In this document: positions 32,661-40,599 of the stretch, piece after piece
Position numbering within the stretch: position 1 is the first letter of the stretch
Layout of the letters: each line of letters starts with the position of its first letter
DNA from: Deltaproteobacteria bacterium
GTDB taxonomy: Bacteria; Desulfobacterota; Desulfobacteria; Desulfobacterales; B30-G6
Length of the DNA stretch: 46,468 nt
Direction of reading: 5' to 3'
Assembly: GCA_022340465.1 (NCBI GenBank)
Contig: JAJDNW010000013.1
Coordinates: 1 to 46,468 of the forward strand
Position numbers and translations under genes: made by a program
Notes under the pieces: generated by a model
What the model was told of the DNA's origin: nothing
Database searches by the model: none
What the model saw: the letters and a program-made list of their open reading frames with translations, nothing else

Positions 32661-34874
32661 TTAAAAACCCATCAGGCGGCCGACTTGAAATACGCCGGCC
32701 GCCAGTCCAAATGCCATGGCGGTGTTGAAAAGGACGGAAAATACACCCCACTTCCAGGAACCGGCCTCACGGACAATGCATATGACGGTCACAAAACAAG
32801 GGGCGTAAAAAATGATGAAGACGATCATACTCAGGGCTGTAAGCGGGCTCCAACCGGGTGCCGCCGCCAGCCTGGCGGAAAGCGACCCGCTCGCTTCAGG
32901 ATCTACCTCACCCAGGGAATAGGCCGTACCCAGGGTGGAGACCACTACCTCCTTGGCGACAAAACCGCCCAACAGGGCAATGTTGGTGCGCCAGTCGAAA
33001 CCGGCCAGAAAACTCAATCGTTCCAGGGCCGTGCCGATCCGTCCGGCCACTGAATGGCGCAGCGCCTCCCCGGCTTCACGGCCGTCTATCCGCGCCAGTT
33101 CTTTTTTGAGGGTTTCCGCTGCCGCTGAAAGCGCCCTCTCCCGTTTGGCTTTATCGAGCTCGGCAACAACGGCAGGGTCCGCCTTGGCCAGCAGCGCCTG
33201 GCGCTGGGCTGCAAATCGCTCAGTCACCGCACCCGGCGGGGAGGGATAGGTCATCAACGCCCAGAGTACAATGGAAATACCCAGGATAACCGTTCCCGCC
33301 TTTTTGATGTACTGCCATGTGCGCTCCCAGGTGTGAATCAAGAGGCCTTTCAGTGTGGGCAGGCGGTAAGGGGGAAGCTCCATGACAAAGGGGGTGGTCT
33401 CACCCCTGATAACGGTCGAGCGCAGCAGCCGGGCCACCAGCAGGGCACCCAGCCAGGCCACAGCCGTGATCGAGAGCATGGCCATGGCTTCGTTTTTGGA
33501 AAAAAAGGCCGCCACCAGGAGGGCGAAGATCGGCAGCTTGGCACCGCAGTTCATGAACGGCGCCGTCAAAATGGTTGCCAGCCGTTCCCGAGGGGACCGG
33601 AGGGTCCTTGCGGCCATGACACCGGGCACGGCACACCCGCCCGCAATGCCACCGGATATGATGAACGGCATGACCGAATTGCCGTGCAGACCGAAAAAAC
33701 GAAAGACCCTGTCCAGCATGAAGGCCACGCGGGCCAGATAGCCCGAGTCTTCCAGAAAAGCGATACCCAAAAACATGAGCATGATCAGGGGAACAAAACC
33801 GAGAACGCCGCCGACGCCGTCGATGACCCCCGAAACGATGAGGGATTTCAACAGGCCATCCGGCAGATACCATTCTGTGAGTTTCCCCAGCCAACCGAAG
33901 AAGGCTTCCATCCAGGACACCGGCACTTCACTGTAGGTAAAGGTAAATTGATACAGCCCCATGATCACGGCCACCATGATCAATGGGCCGGCAAACCGAT
34001 TGGTCAGCACCTTGTCGATATTATCTGAAATGAACAACCGATCCTGATCTTTCTCAAAAGAAATGACGCCCTGCCGGACAATGGAGGTTATATACCCGTA
34101 GCGATGATCGGCTATTTCCGCCTCGGGATAGGTGTCCAGCGTCCCCTTGAGGTGCGCCGACAGCTTGTCCACCATGGCCTCCAGTTTTTCCGCCAGGGGC
34201 CTGTCCTCACTCAGACCGAGCGCACGAATCTGTTCGTCGTTTTCCAGGTATTTCAAGGCGACCCAGCGACTGTCGTAACGTCGGGCCAGAAAGCCGCTCG
34301 ATTCGATTTCCGCGGCCATGGCCTGCAGGGTCAAATCGACGTCACTGCCGTATCTGATGTTGAGTGATTTGGGGGGCTTTTGCGCCTCGATCATCTCAGC
34401 TGCCGCCGCCATCAATTCCTTTTTGCCTTTGCCGCTGCGGGCGATGGTCGGCACCACCGGCACGCCCAGCAATGCCGACAGTTTGTCCGCGTCCACCTGG
34501 ATGCCCCTGCCTTTGGCCACATCCACCATGTTCAGCGCCAGAACCACCGGAAGCCCCATTTCCATGAACTGAAGCGTCAGGTACAGGTTGCGCTCCAGGT
34601 TGGAAGCGTCCACGATGTTGATGACCACCTCGGGCTTTTCATCCACCAGGAAATCACGAGCCACCACCTCTTCCGTGGAGTAGGCCGTCAGCGAATAGGT
34701 GCCGGGCAGGTCGACGATGTGCATCCTTGCCCCGTCCTGCAGATAGATCCCCTCTTTTTTTTCCACGGTGACCCCTGGATAATTCCCCACATGCTGGCGG
34801 GCGCCGGTCAGGGCGTTGAACAGGGTCGTCTTTCCCGCATTGGGATTGCCGGCCAAAGCGATTGTCGCTTCCAT
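32661..34874 (-). CDS. feoB: Ferrous iron transporter FeoB
   Basis: The 737-residue protein has an N-terminal G domain: G1 GNPNAGKTT (9-17), G3 DLPGTYSL (55-62) and G4 NMVD (115-118), followed by a helical GDP-dissociation-inhibitor-like region to about 270. The membrane domain has two Gate regions (GGVLGFVPLIMLMFLGIAFLEDSGYLARVAFMLDRV, GCAVPGVMAARTL, NCGAKLPIFALLVAAFF). It transports Fe2+ across the inner membrane. A charged insert (about 555-605) sits between Gate helices. The start lies directly after the feoA stop, so feoA and feoB are translationally linked; the Cys-rich gene follows. Confidence 0.97.
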   Translation of the reverse strand: MEATIALAGNPNAGKTTLFNALTGARQHVGNYPGVTVEKKEGIYLQDGARMHIVDLPGTYSLTAYSTEEVVARDFLVDEKPEVVINIVDASNLERNLYLTLQFMEMGLPVVLALNMVDVAKGRGIQVDADKLSALLGVPVVPTIARSGKGKKELMAAAAEMIEAQKPPKSLNIRYGSDVDLTLQAMAAEIESSGFLARRYDSRWVALKYLENDEQIRALGLSEDRPLAEKLEAMVDKLSAHLKGTLDTYPEAEIADHRYGYITSIVRQGVISFEKDQDRLFISDNIDKVLTNRFAGPLIMVAVIMGLYQFTFTYSEVPVSWMEAFFGWLGKLTEWYLPDGLLKSLIVSGVIDGVGGVLGFVPLIMLMFLGIAFLEDSGYLARVAFMLDRVFRFFGLHGNSVMPFIISGGIAGGCAVPGVMAARTLRSPRERLATILTAPFMNCGAKLPIFALLVAAFFSKNEAMAMLSITAVAWLGALLVARLLRSTVIRGETTPFVMELPPYRLPTLKGLLIHTWERTWQYIKKAGTVILGISIVLWALMTYPSPPGAVTERFAAQRQALLAKADPAVVAELDKAKRERALSAAAETLKKELARIDGREAGEALRHSVAGRIGTALERLSFLAGFDWRTNIALLGGFVAKEVVVSTLGTAYSLGEVDPEASGSLSARLAAAPGWSPLTALSMIVFIIFYAPCFVTVICIVREAGSWKWGVFSVLFNTAMAFGLAAGVFQVGRLMGF

Positions 34875-34875
34875 T

Positions 34876-35109
34876 TTACCCGTCCACCTCTACGTCAATG
34901 AAATCGGCCTCCCGGTTGCGAAGGGTGAGGGTAAAGCCCCTGACGCGCAGGGCCACCGGATCCTTTAGCGGGGCCCGGCCCTGAACCTTGATCTCGGTAC
35001 CCGGAACCAGACCCATGTCCCGGATGCGCCGACCCAACTCCCCTTCGGCTTTTACCTGCACGATCATGCCGTGCTGATTCTTTTGCATATGACGCATGTT
35101 GAGCCTCAT
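34876..35109 (-). CDS. feoA: Ferrous iron transport protein FeoA
   Basis: The protein has 77 residues from ATG 35109 (MRLNMRHMQ) with GGAGG 12 bases upstream. The open frame extends to 35181, but that extra region contains a palindrome and the end of a terminator, so it is more likely promoter DNA. The SH3-like FeoA pattern is complete: GMIVQVKAEGELGRRIRDMGLVPGTEIKVQGRAPLKDPVALRVRGFTLTLRNREADFIDV. It binds and supports FeoB. It is followed by feoB with no real gap. Confidence 0.92.
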   Translation of the reverse strand: MRLNMRHMQKNQHGMIVQVKAEGELGRRIRDMGLVPGTEIKVQGRAPLKDPVALRVRGFTLTLRNREADFIDVEVDG

Positions 35110-35154
35110 GGTATATTCGTTCCTCCAAATATCCTTTATGTCCTCAAACGTACT

Positions 35155-35170
35155 GTTAGACATTTCTAAC
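35155..35170. promoter_or_regulatory. DtxR-type operator upstream of feoA
   Basis: GTTAGACATTTCTAAC is a perfect 6-bp-arm inverted repeat, 46 bp before the chosen feoA start. It matches ATTAGATATACCTAAC upstream of the DtxR-family gene at 12 of 16 positions (common core TTAGA.AT..CTAAC). Probable site of iron-dependent repression. Confidence 0.7.
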
Positions 35171-35187
35171 TTATAGCTCATAAAACG

Positions 35188-35218
35188 ACCGCCCTGCCTG
35201 TCACGGCCAAAGGGCGGT
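35188..35218 (-). terminator. Terminator between the DtxR-family gene and feoA
   Basis: On the minus strand ACCGCCCT and AGGGCGGT form an 8-bp stem with a 15-base loop, followed by CGTTTTAT. It separates the repressor transcript from the feoAB operon. Confidence 0.65.
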
Positions 35219-35257
35219 TATCGTACCATTACCTGTCCGTCCATCAACTTTCACCGG

Positions 35258-35845
35258 TCAGCACGTCTTGTTCCCATCGTCCGCCTGCGCCTCCGAACGG
35301 GTGTCCCGGCGAGCTTCGATCTGGTCCTTGAACCCGCAGGAAAAAGCTTCGCTGCGGGCCTGGCATTTTTCGGGGACATGGCCATGCTTTCGATATTCTT
35401 CGAAATAATCCAGCCAATTTTCCCCGGTCCGCGGGCACGTCTGGATAAACTCCATGAAATCGACGAGGCTTTCCAGGGTGTCCGGGCCAAGGGCATGCTC
35501 CATTTTACAGGCCTCTTCATCGGCGGTATCGAACTCGGCCTTTAACACTTCCATTAAGAATTTCAATAGAATACCATGCCTGCGCCGCATCTCTTTGCCG
35601 ATATCCGCCCCTTTTTTGGTCAATTCCACGTATTCATACTTTTCGTAATTGACCAGCCCTTTGCTGTTCAGGGTTTTGAGCATGCTGGACACCGTGGGCA
35701 TCTTGACGTCCATGCGTTTGGCAATGTCCCTGACGCGGACAAATTTCTTCTCCCGGTCCAGGTTGAATATCGCTTCCAGGTAGTCCTCCATGACGCTCGT
35801 CAGCGGCTTTTTTGCGACGCTTGCGCTTGTTTGGGTTGCTGCCAT
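35258..35845 (-). CDS. DtxR-family iron-dependent transcriptional repressor
   Basis: The 195-residue protein has an N-terminal winged helix: SVMEDYLEAIFNLDREKKFVRVRDIAKRMDVKMPTVSSMLKTLNSKGLVNYEKYEYVELTKKGADIG. The dimerisation/metal domain follows with RRRHGILLKFLMEVL, EACKMEHAL and DTLESLVDFMEF, ligands typical of DtxR/MntR proteins. The C-terminal 60 residues are charged and contain Cys (TCPR, EKCQARSEAFSCGF), with no SH3 domain. It lies upstream of feoAB on the same strand and has matching palindromes before itself and feoA, so it most likely represses iron uptake and itself when Fe2+ is plentiful. A manganese role is less likely given feoAB. Confidence 0.9.
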   Translation of the reverse strand: MAATQTSASVAKKPLTSVMEDYLEAIFNLDREKKFVRVRDIAKRMDVKMPTVSSMLKTLNSKGLVNYEKYEYVELTKKGADIGKEMRRRHGILLKFLMEVLKAEFDTADEEACKMEHALGPDTLESLVDFMEFIQTCPRTGENWLDYFEEYRKHGHVPEKCQARSEAFSCGFKDQIEARRDTRSEAQADDGNKTC

Positions 35846-35876
35846 ACGCCCCCTTTTGTTAGCTTGATAAAAACAT

Positions 35877-35892
35877 ATTAGATATACCTAAC
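35877..35892. promoter_or_regulatory. DtxR-type operator upstream of the repressor gene
   Basis: ATTAGATATACCTAAC lies 32 bp before the repressor start and shares the core TTAGA.AT..CTAAC with the feoA site. Probable autoregulatory operator. Confidence 0.65.
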
Positions 35893-35894
35893 TA

Positions 35895-36097
35895 TCATCT
35901 CTTTTCATCATCTGTCAAGCATTCTTTACCCACGTGCGGCTGGTGGCGACAGGGGTTCCTGTCCAGCATGGCGTTAAGCAGCGTGGCTCCCAGGGTGGTG
36001 GGGTGAACGTTGGCCAGTTCGCCGACAAAATTCTTCTTGGGACGGCTCAAACGCCCGCGGGGGTTCGAATCGCGTCGATTAAATAGCATTCTTGCAT
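35895..36097 (-). pseudogene. Thiolase (acetyl-CoA acetyltransferase) N-terminal fragment, frameshifted and truncated
   Basis: ATG 36097 (GGAG six bases upstream) reads MQECYLIDAIRTP, the normal start of a thiolase. The frame then breaks inside a run of five C; adding one C restores RGRLSRPKKNFVGELANVHPTTLGATLLNAMLDRN, still thiolase-like. After that the similarity ends and the frame runs into unrelated residues before TGA. So this is about the first 50 codons of a roughly 390-codon gene, with a one-base deletion and loss of the rest. It lies downstream of the enoyl-CoA hydratase on the same strand, where a thiolase would be expected. Confidence 0.75.
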
Positions 36098-36260
36098 GAG
36101 GTTCTCCGTATGTTAAAATTGTTGCCAAGCAGATATCTGGGCCCGTAGGGCCCGGCACTGGTTTCACCCTGGAAGGGTGCTGCTCAGCTTGTTTGCTGTG
36201 CTTGCTCCCCTACTCGCTAACTCAATCAATTCAAGTAGCTCAATAAACCCAAAAAACGCC

Positions 36261-37040
36261 TTAACGTCCCTTGAATTTGGCGGCCCTTTTCTCCAGGAAG
36301 GCATCGAGGCCCTCCATGCGGTCTTCCGTCCCGAACAGAACCGTCTGAGCCAGCTTCTCTATGATCAGGCCCGAGTTGAGATCGGTGCCGGCCCCGTAAT
36401 TGATCGTCGTCTTCGCCATGGCAACGGCCACCGGTCCCTTGGATCGAATGGTCTCGGCCATCTTCAGGGCGGCCGGCATCAACGCCTCGGGGGTGCCCAC
36501 CACTTGGTTGACCAGGCCGATTCGCTCGGCTTCCTCGGCACCGATAATGGCGCCGGTAAAAATCAGTTCCTTGGCCTTTCCAAAGCCCACATACCGCTGC
36601 AGCCGCTGGGTGCCGCCGGCGCCGGGAATGAGGCCCAGATTGACTTCGGGCAGGCCCAGCTTGGAGCGGGCGGTGGCAATGCGGATATCACAGGCCATGG
36701 ACAGTTCACAGCCGCCGCCCAAAGCGAATCCGTCGATGGCCGCAATCACGGGTTTGCCCGTGGATTCGATCTCGTTGAATATCGTCTGGGTTTCACTGTG
36801 AAAGGTTTCCAGAACCCCCCGCTGCTTCAGGGCGCGGATATCGGCGCCGGAAGCAAACGCCTTGCCGCCCGCACCGGTTATGATCACGGTGGTTACAGCG
36901 GCATTGGCGCGGACAAAACGAAACGCCTCTCGAATTTCGGACAATGTCTGCATATCCAGAGCATTGCGCGTTTCCGGACGGTTGAGGGTGATGGTACAAT
37001 TCCCCTCCTGTTCTTCGACTAGTAAATTTTCATACGTCAT
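36261..37040 (-). CDS. Enoyl-CoA hydratase/isomerase family protein
   Basis: The protein has 259 residues from ATG 37040 (MTYENLLVEEQEG) with GGAGG five bases upstream; an upstream in-frame start at 37067 lacks this. Crotonase signatures are present: KAFASGADIRAL forms the CoA oxyanion hole, AIDGFALGGGCELSMACDIRIATARSKLGLPEVNLGLIPGAGGTQRL carries both Glu residues (E in GGCEL and in LPEVNLG) that catalyse hydration. It would hydrate short- or medium-chain 2-enoyl-CoA. It stands before a thiolase relic, so its original beta-oxidation operon seems partly lost. Confidence 0.93.
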   Translation of the reverse strand: MTYENLLVEEQEGNCTITLNRPETRNALDMQTLSEIREAFRFVRANAAVTTVIITGAGGKAFASGADIRALKQRGVLETFHSETQTIFNEIESTGKPVIAAIDGFALGGGCELSMACDIRIATARSKLGLPEVNLGLIPGAGGTQRLQRYVGFGKAKELIFTGAIIGAEEAERIGLVNQVVGTPEALMPAALKMAETIRSKGPVAVAMAKTTINYGAGTDLNSGLIIEKLAQTVLFGTEDRMEGLDAFLEKRAAKFKGR

Positions 37041-37167
37041 TGCTACCTCCATCTTCTGTCTTGTCAAAGGTTACCTAATTATCATTTTAAACTGATCGAA
37101 ACATTTTTTCCGCCGGCTTCCATACCCTAACCCGGATAAACCGGAAACTCCAATATCGAACCTCTAT

Positions 37168-37193
37168 ACCGGTTGTCATATATATGTTCCGGT
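37168..37193. repeat. 26-bp partly palindromic motif, copy 1
   Basis: It starts ACCGGTTGTCA and ends ATGTTCCGGT, with ACCGG/CCGGT outer arms and a CATATATATG core. The copy at 41412-41437 differs at four positions. It lies 128 bp upstream of the enoyl-CoA hydratase start and could be a regulator site or a short repeat. Confidence 0.45.
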
Positions 37194-37563
37194 ACAAACA
37201 CTGTCCAACATAAGGTATCCGAATACCATGACACCCGCTATTCAACGGATTTTTCTACGGAAAATCTTATAATGGATTGTTTACAATTTTCTACACGCCC
37301 GGCCAGTTAACACCTAACATCTTATATTCATTGGATAATAAACTATTGATGCCGGAATGAAGGCCACGAGGGGAGCGTGGGGCCATCTATCCGGTCGATC
37401 TTATCCCACAAGCCATCTCAGATCACGATACGCGTGCGCCATGAGCCCATGAGGGATTAATACATTATTAATTATTAATTCATGTAGTTTTAATCAACTG
37501 CAGCCAATTCTTCAAGCAGCGACAGCCGAACTAAAGGACGAGGCGTCCGGTTGTCGTCTGGGT

Positions 37564-37597
37564 GTAGATTATTTTCTTCTTGAAGAAAATAATCTAC
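37564..37597. repeat. 34-bp near-perfect palindrome
   Basis: The arms GTAGATTATTTTCTTC (37564-37579) and GAAGAAAATAATCTAC (37582-37597) match perfectly over 16 bases with only TT between. It is followed by CGTTGTG, without a long T-tract. Possible cruciform, recombination target or terminator for an unseen transcript. Confidence 0.8.
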
Positions 37598-37752
37598 CGT
37601 TGTGTTTATTGCGTTTATGCGCCGATTCGGACAAAGCCTGTTGACTCCGACGTGATTAAAAGCGATACATTTTCTCTCTGGAATTAAACGATAAAGACAG
37701 GACGTATACCCATGGCATGCATCACCGATCGCAACGTCCTCAAACGGAAACC

Positions 37753-38067
37753 ATGGTTTCAATTTTACCCCCAGCCATTCGTTCGGCGCTGGAAGATTAC
37801 ACGCCGCCGCAAATCCCGCTTCACCGCCTGCTGGCGTCCGGCGTCAGGTTTTATCCGGAATCGACGGCCGTGGTATACCAGTCGGCCAATTTTATCGTGT
37901 CCTACGAGCATCGCTACGGCCTTTGCCGACGATTTGCCGCCGGCCTCGTGCAGCGATTCAACATCCGCAAGGGGGACCGGATAGCGATCTTTTCCCGAAA
38001 CTACCCGGAATTTATGATCGCCATGTTCAGAAAAATCATGAAAAAAGAACTCGTCAACCTTTTATAA
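37753..38067 (+). pseudogene. Acyl-CoA ligase (AMP-forming) N-terminal fragment
   Basis: The first 90 or so residues read like the start of a fatty-acyl/long-chain acyl-CoA synthetase: PQIPLHRLLASGVRFYPESTAVVYQ, VSYEHRYGLCRRFAAGLVQRFNIRKGDRIAIFSRNYPEFMIAMF. The protein then stops after a dozen unrelated residues (RKIMKKELVNLL), so the whole ATP-binding core of a 500-plus-residue enzyme is missing. ATG 37753 is used; 37717 is an upstream alternative. The acyl-CoA dehydrogenase gene follows 30 bp later, consistent with a former operon in which the ligase was deleted. Confidence 0.75.
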
Positions 38068-38097
38068 GCCCGCTCAATAACTATTGGGAGACAATGA

Positions 38098-39264
38098 ATG
38101 AATTATCACGTATCAGACGCCTACACCGCCCTCAGAGGCACCATCCGCGATTTAATGGAAAACGAAATGGAGCCCCTTTCGATGCAGATCGAACGAAACG
38201 GGGAGATTCCGGAAGCTATTTTGGACCGGCTCCGCAAACTCGGCCTCTTCGGCATGCCGATCCCCAGGGAATACGGCGGCCTGGGGCTGACGACCCTCGA
38301 AGAAGTCATGACCTACGAGCTCCTGACCTGGACCAACGCATCCATTCGGTCGCGTATCGGAACCAGCAACGGCATCGGTTCCGTGGGAATCCTCTACGAC
38401 GGCACCGACGCCCAGAAACGAAAATACCTGCCGCGCATCGCCAGCGGTGAGTGGACGACGGCCTTTGCCCTGACCGAGCCGGATGCCGGTTCCGACGCAG
38501 CCAGCATCCGCACCAGCGCGGTCCTGGAGGGAGATTGCTGGATTCTCAACGGAACCAAGCAGTTCATCACCAATGCCGATTGTGCCCAGTTGTTCACCAC
38601 CATCGCAGTGACGGACGAAGTCAAGCGCGCCCGCGGCGGCGTAACCGCCTTCATCGTCGAAAAAGAGATGCCCGGCCTGGTGGTGGGGCCGGCCGATGTT
38701 AAGATGGGATTGCGAGGGTCGCATACCCATGAGTTGATTTTCACCAACTGCCGGATTCCCAAAGAGAACGTCATCGGTGGAGAATCCATGGTGGGCAAGG
38801 GCTTTCACACGGCCATGCGGGTGCTGGACAAGGGACGCCTGTCCATGGGAGCCTGTGCGCTGGGGGGTTCCCAGAGAATTCTGGAACTCTGCATCGACCG
38901 GGTGCATCAGCGCATGGACCGAGGCGAGACGGCGAATGACCTGCAGTCCGCGAATTTTGACCTGGCGGACATGGCCATCCAGATTCACGCGGCCCGGCAG
39001 ATGCTCTACCATGCAGCCGTCAAACGGGACCAGGGGGAAAATGTCACCCACGAGGCGTCCATGCTCAAGGTGTTCGCCACCGAAATGGCCAGCAAGATCG
39101 CCGGAAAGGCCCTGGACCTGTTCGAGACCGACGGTCTTCTGACCCGGCACCTCATCGAGATGTACCTGCGCGATTCCCGGCTGTATCGAATTTATGAAGG
39201 CACAAACGAAATCCAGCGGCTGATCATTTCCAGGAGCCTGCTTAATCGCAAAAAGACCGGATAA
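38098..39264 (+). CDS. Acyl-CoA dehydrogenase, canonical type
   Basis: The 388-residue FAD enzyme has all expected features: FALTEPDAGSDAASIRT (substrate and FAD binding), WILNGTKQFITNADCAQLF, GLRGSHTHELIF and the catalytic base E367 in RIYEGTNEIQRLIISRSLL. The ribosome site is GGGAG. It oxidises an acyl-CoA to 2-enoyl-CoA, passing electrons to ETF. Chain length cannot be read; the motifs are nearest to short/branched-chain members. It is followed by a second dehydrogenase after 42 bp and preceded by the ligase relic. Confidence 0.94.
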   Translation: MNYHVSDAYTALRGTIRDLMENEMEPLSMQIERNGEIPEAILDRLRKLGLFGMPIPREYGGLGLTTLEEVMTYELLTWTNASIRSRIGTSNGIGSVGILYDGTDAQKRKYLPRIASGEWTTAFALTEPDAGSDAASIRTSAVLEGDCWILNGTKQFITNADCAQLFTTIAVTDEVKRARGGVTAFIVEKEMPGLVVGPADVKMGLRGSHTHELIFTNCRIPKENVIGGESMVGKGFHTAMRVLDKGRLSMGACALGGSQRILELCIDRVHQRMDRGETANDLQSANFDLADMAIQIHAARQMLYHAAVKRDQGENVTHEASMLKVFATEMASKIAGKALDLFETDGLLTRHLIEMYLRDSRLYRIYEGTNEIQRLIISRSLLNRKKTG

Positions 39265-39306
39265 GGACCAGAATTTCAATACTTGATCAAGAGGAGTGAG
39301 CGCTTT

Positions 39307-40455
39307 ATGTTCCAATTCAATGCCATGCAGCGACAGATAAAAAAGGCCGTGGTGGATTTTGTCCGCGGAGAATTGAAAAAGGAAAATATCGACGATCTGA
39401 TCCGCGAAAACAGATATCCAGAATCCATATGGAAAAAATCGAGCGACCTGGGTTTTCCGGGGATCGCTTTCCCGGAGAAATATGAGGGCGAAGGCTTGGG
39501 GACCATCGAAAAAACCATCATTGCCGAGGAGTTGTGCAAAGGCGATGCTTCGATTGGCGCGTGCCTGACGCAGGCCGGCTACGGTGCCGATATTCTGCTG
39601 CAGTACGGTAGCCAAAAGCAAAAAGAAACCTGGCTGCCGAAAATCGCCAATGCCCGGACGCTCTCCAGTGTAGCCGCTGCCGAGGCCGGCGGAACCGGTC
39701 CCTCGGCCATTGAAACCCGGGCGGTAAAGGATGGCGATCAGTGGGCGATCGACGGTCACAAGACCTATGTGCGCAATGCCGGGCCCCTGGCGGGAATCTA
39801 CATCGTTCTTTGCCGGACCGATGCCGATGCGGACGCGCCGGAAAAGGGGCTCAGCATGATTCTGGTGGAAGCCGAACGCTCGGGCGTGCAGCTGTCCGAC
39901 AGCGGGGCCAGGCTGGGGCAGCGGCAAGTCCCTGTGGGGGAAGTACGCTTCGAATCGGTCCGTGTTCCCCTCGCCAATCTGATCGGCAAAGAAAACCGGG
40001 GACTTCGTCAGTTCAATGCCTTTATGGACCACGCCCGCCTGATGTCGGCCGCCCAATCCCTGGGCATGGCCCGGGGCGCCTTCGAGCGCGCCTTTGCTTA
40101 TGTCCGGGAGCGGGAACAGTTCAAGAGAAAAATCGTTGACTTTCAAGTAACCCGTCACAAGCTGGCCGACATGGCCACCGAGATCGAGGCGGCCCGTCTG
40201 CTGACCTATCAGGCGGCCTGGGCCATCGACAACGGCAGTGCCGACGCCCGGATGTGCGCCATGGCCAAACTGCATGCCGCACGAACGGCCGTGGCGGTTT
40301 CCGATGAGGCCATCCAACTGCTGGGCGGCTACGGCTACATGCAGGAGTACGACGTCGAGCGCTTCTTCCGGGATTCCAAAACGGCCGATATCCTTGACGG
40401 CAATCGCCACACCCAAAAAGACCTGATTTTCCAGGCTTTGATTGGAAAAAAGTAA
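39307..40455 (+). CDS. Acyl-CoA dehydrogenase with altered catalytic-base motif
   Basis: The protein has 382 residues from ATG 39307 (GAGGAG ten bases upstream); a TTG at 39283 would only add eight residues. The family fold is clear: GFPGIAFPEKYEGEGLG, WAIDGHKTYVRNAG, LMSAAQSLGMARGAFERAFAYVREREQFKR, AIQLLGGYGYMQEYDVERFFRDSK. Where its neighbour has YEGTNEIQR, this protein has ILDGNRHTQKD, so Asp 364 replaces the catalytic Glu. The loop at residues 100-125 (EAGGTGPSAIET) is also unlike the usual EPxAGSD. It may act on an unusual substrate or with a different base. Operon partner of the preceding dehydrogenase. Confidence 0.88.
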   Translation: MFQFNAMQRQIKKAVVDFVRGELKKENIDDLIRENRYPESIWKKSSDLGFPGIAFPEKYEGEGLGTIEKTIIAEELCKGDASIGACLTQAGYGADILLQYGSQKQKETWLPKIANARTLSSVAAAEAGGTGPSAIETRAVKDGDQWAIDGHKTYVRNAGPLAGIYIVLCRTDADADAPEKGLSMILVEAERSGVQLSDSGARLGQRQVPVGEVRFESVRVPLANLIGKENRGLRQFNAFMDHARLMSAAQSLGMARGAFERAFAYVREREQFKRKIVDFQVTRHKLADMATEIEAARLLTYQAAWAIDNGSADARMCAMAKLHAARTAVAVSDEAIQLLGGYGYMQEYDVERFFRDSKTADILDGNRHTQKDLIFQALIGKK

Positions 40456-40462
40456 AAAAAGC

Positions 40463-40520
40463 TTGGCAGGGTTAAAACCCTGCGTTACATGATGGGGTAA
40501 ACAGACGGATAGAACCAAAC
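40463..40520. repeat. Dispersed 58-bp intergenic repeat, copy B
   Basis: It has the same GCAGGGTTAAAACCCTGC palindrome and tail as copy A at 31386-31443, eight bases after the dehydrogenase stop. A second short palindrome (CAGGGCTTTAGCCCTG) follows near 40536. Confidence 0.75.
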
Positions 40521-40599
40521 TGGTACCAATGTAGGCCAGGGCTTTAGCCCTGAAAATTATTCCTGGTAACAGTATGTGGTGAATAATGACACATCCTCG

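Larger units (their letters stand above)
37041..37752. other. 712-bp A+T-rich non-coding stretch with palindromes
   Basis: No convincing gene. It contains the motif at 37168-37193 that recurs at 41412, a 34-bp palindrome at 37564-37597 and an A/T-only tract near 37461-37480. Base composition differs from the surrounding coding DNA. It may be the scar of lost beta-oxidation genes, bordered as it is by relics of a thiolase and an acyl-CoA ligase. Confidence 0.5.

Noticed and set aside
36055-36085. GGGGTTCGAATC on the plus strand, resembling a tRNA T-loop.
   Set aside because: The flanking five bases do not pair into a T-stem and no acceptor or anticodon arm fits. On the minus strand the same bases encode the IRTP region of the thiolase relic.
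37490-37762. A 90-codon minus-strand frame in the A+T-rich gap.
   Set aside because: It spans the 34-bp palindrome, has no ribosome site or recognisable domain, and is not protein-like in composition.
38152-40518. A 788-codon open frame on the minus strand, opposite two acyl-CoA dehydrogenase genes.
   Set aside because: It is antisense to two clearly recognisable enzymes, has low-complexity His/Gly/Asp-rich composition and no family motifs; such shadows are common in GC-rich coding DNA.
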